From Arabidopsis thaliana (Eukaryota; Streptophyta; Magnoliopsida; Brassicales; Brassicaceae), in contig NC_003071.7 of NCBI RefSeq assembly GCF_000001735.4, positions 17,831,443 to 17,895,442 on the forward strand: a stretch of 64,000 bases of DNA. The letters are read 5' to 3'. The notes under the pieces are model-generated. The model was not told the origin of the DNA and ran no database searches. It worked only from the letters and a program-made list of their open reading frames with translations. Numbering within the stretch: position 1 is the first letter of the stretch; each line of letters starts with the position of its first letter. The position numbers were made by a program, and so were the translations under genes. This document shows positions 60,325 to 64,000 of this stretch, one piece after another.

Positions 60325-60492
60325 ATGAATTTGTTTGGAAGCCTGATTTTTTCATCTTCGATTTCGAGCCACTTCACGACTTGTCTTCTCATCTTTATTC
60401 TTCATTTCTCTCCCCAGCTTAATAGTAATAATAATAATAATAATAGTAATCGTAATTCCAATAATCTCGAGAGTAATCGTTTGATCAATTGA
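60325..60492 (+). CDS. Upstream ORF in the PAO2 leader
   Basis: A frame of 55 codons begins MNLFGSLIFSSSISSHFTTC, has an Asn run from an (AAT) repeat at about 60428-60449, and stops with TGA at 60490-60492. Only 10 bases separate the stop from the PAO2 ATG at 60503. A ribosome that translates it would have little room to re-initiate, so it should lower PAO2 translation. A translational control of Arabidopsis PAO2 by an upstream ORF has been reported as far as I recall. This assumes the transcript starts before 60325, which the CT-rich leader supports. Confidence 0.65.
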   Translation: MNLFGSLIFSSSISSHFTTCLLIFILHFSPQLNSNNNNNNSNRNSNNLESNRLIN

Positions 60493-60502
60493 AAAAAAAA
60501 TC

Positions 60503-62998
60503 ATGGAGTCCAGGAAAAACTCTGATCGTCAAATGCGTAGAGGTACTGTTTTCTTCAACCTCCATCGAAAAGTCTGTTACTTTTTTGTGAAATCGCTTAC
60601 GGATTGTTATCGTTGATGTATAGGAAGGATCTAGGGTTCTTACTCTAGATTATAATCTGGGTAATTTGGTTTATCAAACAAAATTTGATTTTTTTTTTAA
60701 TGGGTCCTCAATTTTATCCCTCGTGCTGAATTCTCTGTCGGTGATTTGATTCCTTCGTGGCGTTTACTTGTTTGGATGTATCTGCTGATTGCCACAAGTT
60801 TTGTTTTTGTGGGGTTGTTTAATTCTGATAATCACTATTGTTTCTTTGTTAGAAGAATTGATACTTTATTGGACTTTGGACGGTCGTTAATTCGTGTGCT
60901 TTGTTTTCATATAGCTAATTGCTTTTCAGCTGGTGAGAGGATGAAGACAAGGTCGCCCTCCGTGATTGTGATCGGAGGTGGTTTCGGTGGGATTTCAGCT
61001 GCTCGCACTCTTCAGGATGCTTCCTTTCAGGTTTGTGATGTTTCATGTTTTATACAATATATCCTGATAGCTGATTTTGATATCTCTTTCTCACGGTGTG
61101 GTTCTTGGTGTTTAGGTTATGGTACTGGAGTCCCGTGACAGAATTGGTGGACGAGTTCACACTGATTACTCATTTGGTTTTCCTGTTGATCTTGGTGCAT
61201 CATGGTAATCTCACGGCTCTTTCATCCTGTCATTAGATGATGTTTTGGTTTTGGTTTTTGGTTAACTTTAGGCTAACACAGCAACATCGTTATGTCACAG
61301 GCTGCATGGAGTATGCAAGGAGAATCCTCTCGCACCAGTTATTGGAAGACTTGGACTGCCCTTGTATCGTACTAGCGGTGACAATTCCGTCCTGTATGAT
61401 CATGATCTCGAGAGGTTTGCTTGAATATTTCGATTTTGTTACCTCCATCTTTTTATTCTTGTTTGACACCTTAAAACTCACAGTGCAATTCTTTTGTTTC
61501 TGTAGCTATGCTCTGTTTGATATGGATGGCAACCAAGTTCCTCAAGAATTGGTAACTCAGATTGGCGTAACGTTTGAGCGTATTTTGGAAGAGGTATGTC
61601 CTTCACATTCATTTAGATTTCTTCTTTATTCCTATTCTCGTATTTCTTGATGTTGCAAGTCTTTGATTGATGCTCATGCTAACTAGATTCGTCTATTGCA
61701 AACACAGATCAATAAAGTCAGGGATGAGCAGGATGCTGACATTTCAATTTCTCAGGCTTTCTCAATTGTCTTTTCTAGGAAACCCGAGCTGAGGTTTGTA
61801 TACATAATGTCTCATTTTCTCAATTTCTTTAGGCAATGCACTTTTGCAAGCTTGGTTTCATGGTTGAATTTTGAATTTTCACATCCAGGTTAGAGGGGCT
61901 TGCACACAACGTACTTCAATGGTATGTATGCCGCATGGAAGGATGGTTTGCCGCAGATGCTGAAACCATCTCTGCAAAGTGTTGGGACCAGGTTAGTTAC
62001 ATTCTTTCTCTCGTAGTTAAGAGTTTTTTTTGTATAGACTGCTTCTTGAATTTTTGGTTTAACACTCCGAGAAATGTGCAGGAGGAATTGTTGCCTGGTG
62101 GACACGGTCTTATGGTTAGAGGGTATCGTCCTGTCATCAATACTCTGGCGAAAGGTCTTGATATCCGAGTAGGCCACAGGTAAGCTTTTGCGTTTTTCAA
62201 GAGTTATGGCATTCGTTTAGTGTTTCACAGTCATAACCTCGTGTTTCTCCTTCTCTCAGGGTTACTAAGATTGTCAGGCGGTACAATGGAGTGAAGGTAA
62301 CGACAGAAAACGGGCAAACTTTTGTTGCGGATGCTGCAGTCATTGCTGTCCCTCTTGGAGTTTTAAAATCGGGAACCATAAAGTTCGAACCTAAGCTACC
62401 TGAGTGGAAACAAGAAGCAATCAACGACCTAGGAGTAGGTATTGAGAACAAGATCATACTACATTTTGAGAAAGTCTTTTGGCCGAAAGTAGAGTTTCTA
62501 GGAGTGGTAGCTGAAACCTCCTACGGTTGCAGTTATTTTTTGAACCTGCACAAGGCCACGGGTCATCCGGTTCTGGTTTACATGCCGGCTGGTCAGCTTG
62601 CCAAAGACATTGAGAAAATGTCTGATGAAGCAGCTGCAAATTTCGCCGTCTTGCAACTCCAGAGAATTCTTCCCGATGCATTGCCTCCGGTACAGTATCT
62701 CGTGTCGAGGTGGGGATCTGATGTGAATTCAATGGGATCTTATAGCTATGATATCGTGGGCAAACCTCATGATCTCTACGAGAGGCTTAGGGTTCCAGTG
62801 GATAACTTATTCTTTGCCGGTGAAGCGACGAGCTCGAGCTTCCCGGGCTCGGTTCACGGCGCTTATTCAACTGGATTGATGGCAGCTGAAGATTGTAGGA
62901 TGCGAGTTCTGGAGCGGTATGGTGAGTTGGATCTGTTCCAGCCTGTGATGGGCGAGGAAGGACCTGCCTCTGTACCTCTTCTTATATCTCGTCTCTAA
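60503..62998 (+). CDS. PAO2: Peroxisomal polyamine oxidase PAO2
   Basis: Nine exons: 60503-60542, 60915-61030, 61116-61204, 61301-61414, 61506-61593, 61708-61793, 61889-61991, 62082-62179 and 62260-62998, giving 490 residues. The N-terminal FAD-binding fold is [20 protein letters not shown], followed by [14 protein letters not shown] and LGASWLHG. The C-terminal FAD segment is [20 protein letters not shown]. The protein ends in SRL, a type 1 peroxisomal signal. PAO2 back-converts spermine to spermidine and spermidine to putrescine, with H2O2 and 3-aminopropanal as by-products. The first coding exon holds only 13 codons and the [13 protein letters not shown] start. Length and exon plan are those of the PAO2/PAO3 group. 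Nothing is missing. Confidence 0.96.
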
Positions 62999-63455
62999 AC
63001 TCCATCAGTTATCGTTTACTAGAAGGAACCTCAAGTGATGATTGTCTTAATATGAAACTAAAATTATTCTCGTGTCGGATCGTTTAAAACATTCCCAGTC
63101 TTATTTTCTCAGTGTTTTTAATTCAATAAATTGGAACATTATATCCTTGTGATATTATTTATATATGATAATCATCTTTAAGAATTCAAGTACTATTTTC
63201 TTTTCTCACTTGTGCTAACTAATATAAACACCAATCTTGAAAGAGGTTAAATTGAATACAATAAGAAGAAAAAATACAAAATGAATAAAATCAGATTTAA
63301 AGGACCGATGTTGCAAAAGGTAAACCACCGTGTTTTGTAAATATGAGTATCTTCAGCGGTATAATAATAAATTTCATAACTGGAGAAGAAGATAAGAGTG
63401 TGGCACAGAGCTTTATCCTCTCTCAGAGTTTCTTCTCCTCTGTGAATCTCCGACA
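62999..63455. other. PAO2 3' UTR and promoter of the L3 gene
   Basis: About 455 bases, AT-rich at first and then with pyrimidine-rich leader sequence (CTCTCTCAGAG to 63455) before the L3 start codon. No other feature is seen. Confidence 0.5.
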
Positions 63456-64000
63456 ATGGCGATAGCTATGGCGGTTGTTTCTTTCCCATCTCTGCTCAAC
63501 AAAACAACCTTATCCTCTTCACTCTTCACTCCCACTTTCCTCCCGGCGAAATCCTCTTCACTTCTCATCAAATCATCACCAAAAACCAGATTCGTGGTTT
63601 CATCATCCATGGAAGCTGGAATCGGAGTAATGGGGTCAAAACTCGGGATGATGAGTTTCTTCGAAGAAGACGGCACAGTAGTTCCAGTAACAGTCGTCGG
63701 ATTCCGCGAAGGTAACATCGTAACCCAAATCAAAACCCTAGCCACAGACGGTTACGACGCGGTTCAAATCGGTTACCGTCGTGTACGCGACAAAAAGCTA
63801 ACTAAACCGGAAACCGGTCATCTCCAAAAAGCCGGTACAATCCCAATGAGACATCTCCAAGAGTTCAGATTAACAAACATCGAAGGATTCGAACCGAACC
63901 AGAAGCTTGTGTTCGATGAGATATTCAAAGAAGGTGATCTCGTTGATGTAGCTGGAACCACAATTGGTAAAGGGTTTCAAGGAGGAATCAAAAGGCATCA
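63456..64000 (+). CDS. RPL3: Plastid ribosomal protein L3 (uL3c), 5' part
   Basis: The frame runs from MAIAMAVVSFPSLLNKTTLS to the window edge without a stop (181 full codons). The first 50 or so residues are Ser/Thr-rich and hydroxylated, poor in acids, as in a chloroplast transit peptide. The mature part begins near MEAGIGVMGSKLGMMSFFEE, the conserved start of bacterial-type L3 (GxKxGMTxxF), and continues VVPVTVVGFREGNIVTQIKT, QIGYRRVRDKKLTKPETGHL and AGTTIGKGFQGGIKRH. L3 is a core 50S protein near the peptidyl-transferase centre. The rest, including the C-terminal half, lies beyond the window. The 50S/organelle type rather than cytosolic L3 is clear from these motifs. Confidence 0.93.
   Translation, partial: MAIAMAVVSFPSLLNKTTLSSSLFTPTFLPAKSSSLLIKSSPKTRFVVSSSMEAGIGVMGSKLGMMSFFEEDGTVVPVTVVGFREGNIVTQIKTLATDGYDAVQIGYRRVRDKKLTKPETGHLQKAGTIPMRHLQEFRLTNIEGFEPNQKLVFDEIFKEGDLVDVAGTTIGKGFQGGIKRH

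Noticed and set aside
60048-60392. 114-codon minus-strand frame opposite the PAO2 leader
   Set aside because: It is the complement of the CT-rich leader (Arg/Glu/Lys-rich) and overlaps the upstream ORF; a by-product of composition.

Overview
The window reads as nuclear DNA of a small-genome flowering plant. Genes are compact and GT-AG spliced, the spacers are AT-rich, and the products are plant-specific. Several translations match Arabidopsis thaliana proteins that I know well (PIF4, JUB1/NAC042, PAO2, MPK20, PAR1, PRS4, AHL16/TEK, AML2, CYP718). Gene order agrees with my memory of A. thaliana chromosome 2, about At2g42850 to At2g43030. That placement is from recall, not from a search.

Layout. 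0-5 kb: CYP718 (+), an acidic protein of unknown function (+), and a decayed coiled-coil gene (-) that still has a promoter-like element cluster. 5-13 kb: the HLH factor PAR1 (-), a long 3.4 kb gap, and the TDY MAP kinase MPK20 (-). 13-18 kb: a defensin-like peptide gene (-) among duplicated fragments and short tandem repeats, then a relic of a neprosin/DUF239 gene (+). 18-29 kb: the Mei2-like RNA-binding protein AML2 (+), a BSP-family protein without the usual metal site (+), PRPP synthetase PRS4 (+) and a PPR protein (+). 29-37 kb: an X8-domain protein (-), AHL16/TEK (-), a CorA-like transporter with GIN in place of GMN (+), and an F-box relic (-). 37-49 kb: a receptor-like kinase (-), tRNA-Arg (+), a small plastid-type membrane protein (+), an aspartic protease (-) and a GDSL esterase (+). 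49-64 kb: JUB1 (-) and PIF4 (+) diverging from a 4.4 kb spacer, PAO2 (+) with a 55-codon upstream ORF, and the 5' part of the plastid ribosomal protein L3 gene (+), cut by the window end.

How the genes relate. There are no operons. PAR1 is a known inhibitor of PIF4, and JUB1 acts in the same growth/stress network, so three regulators of one network lie within about 52 kb. The other neighbours look functionally unrelated.

I see no intact transposon, virus-like element or CRISPR array. The most notable signals are: a perfect 26-bp palindrome with CACGTG boxes centred exactly 30 bp to each side (59.6 kb); a three-exon model for the X8 gene that adds the sixth cysteine and a GPI-type tail; the loss of the HExxH-type site in the BSP protein; and two neighbouring poly(A) tracts, each flanked by a short direct repeat (15.7-15.8 kb). 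Exon coordinates were derived by hand from splice signals and reading phase; the phases of the spliced models close, but expression was not tested.
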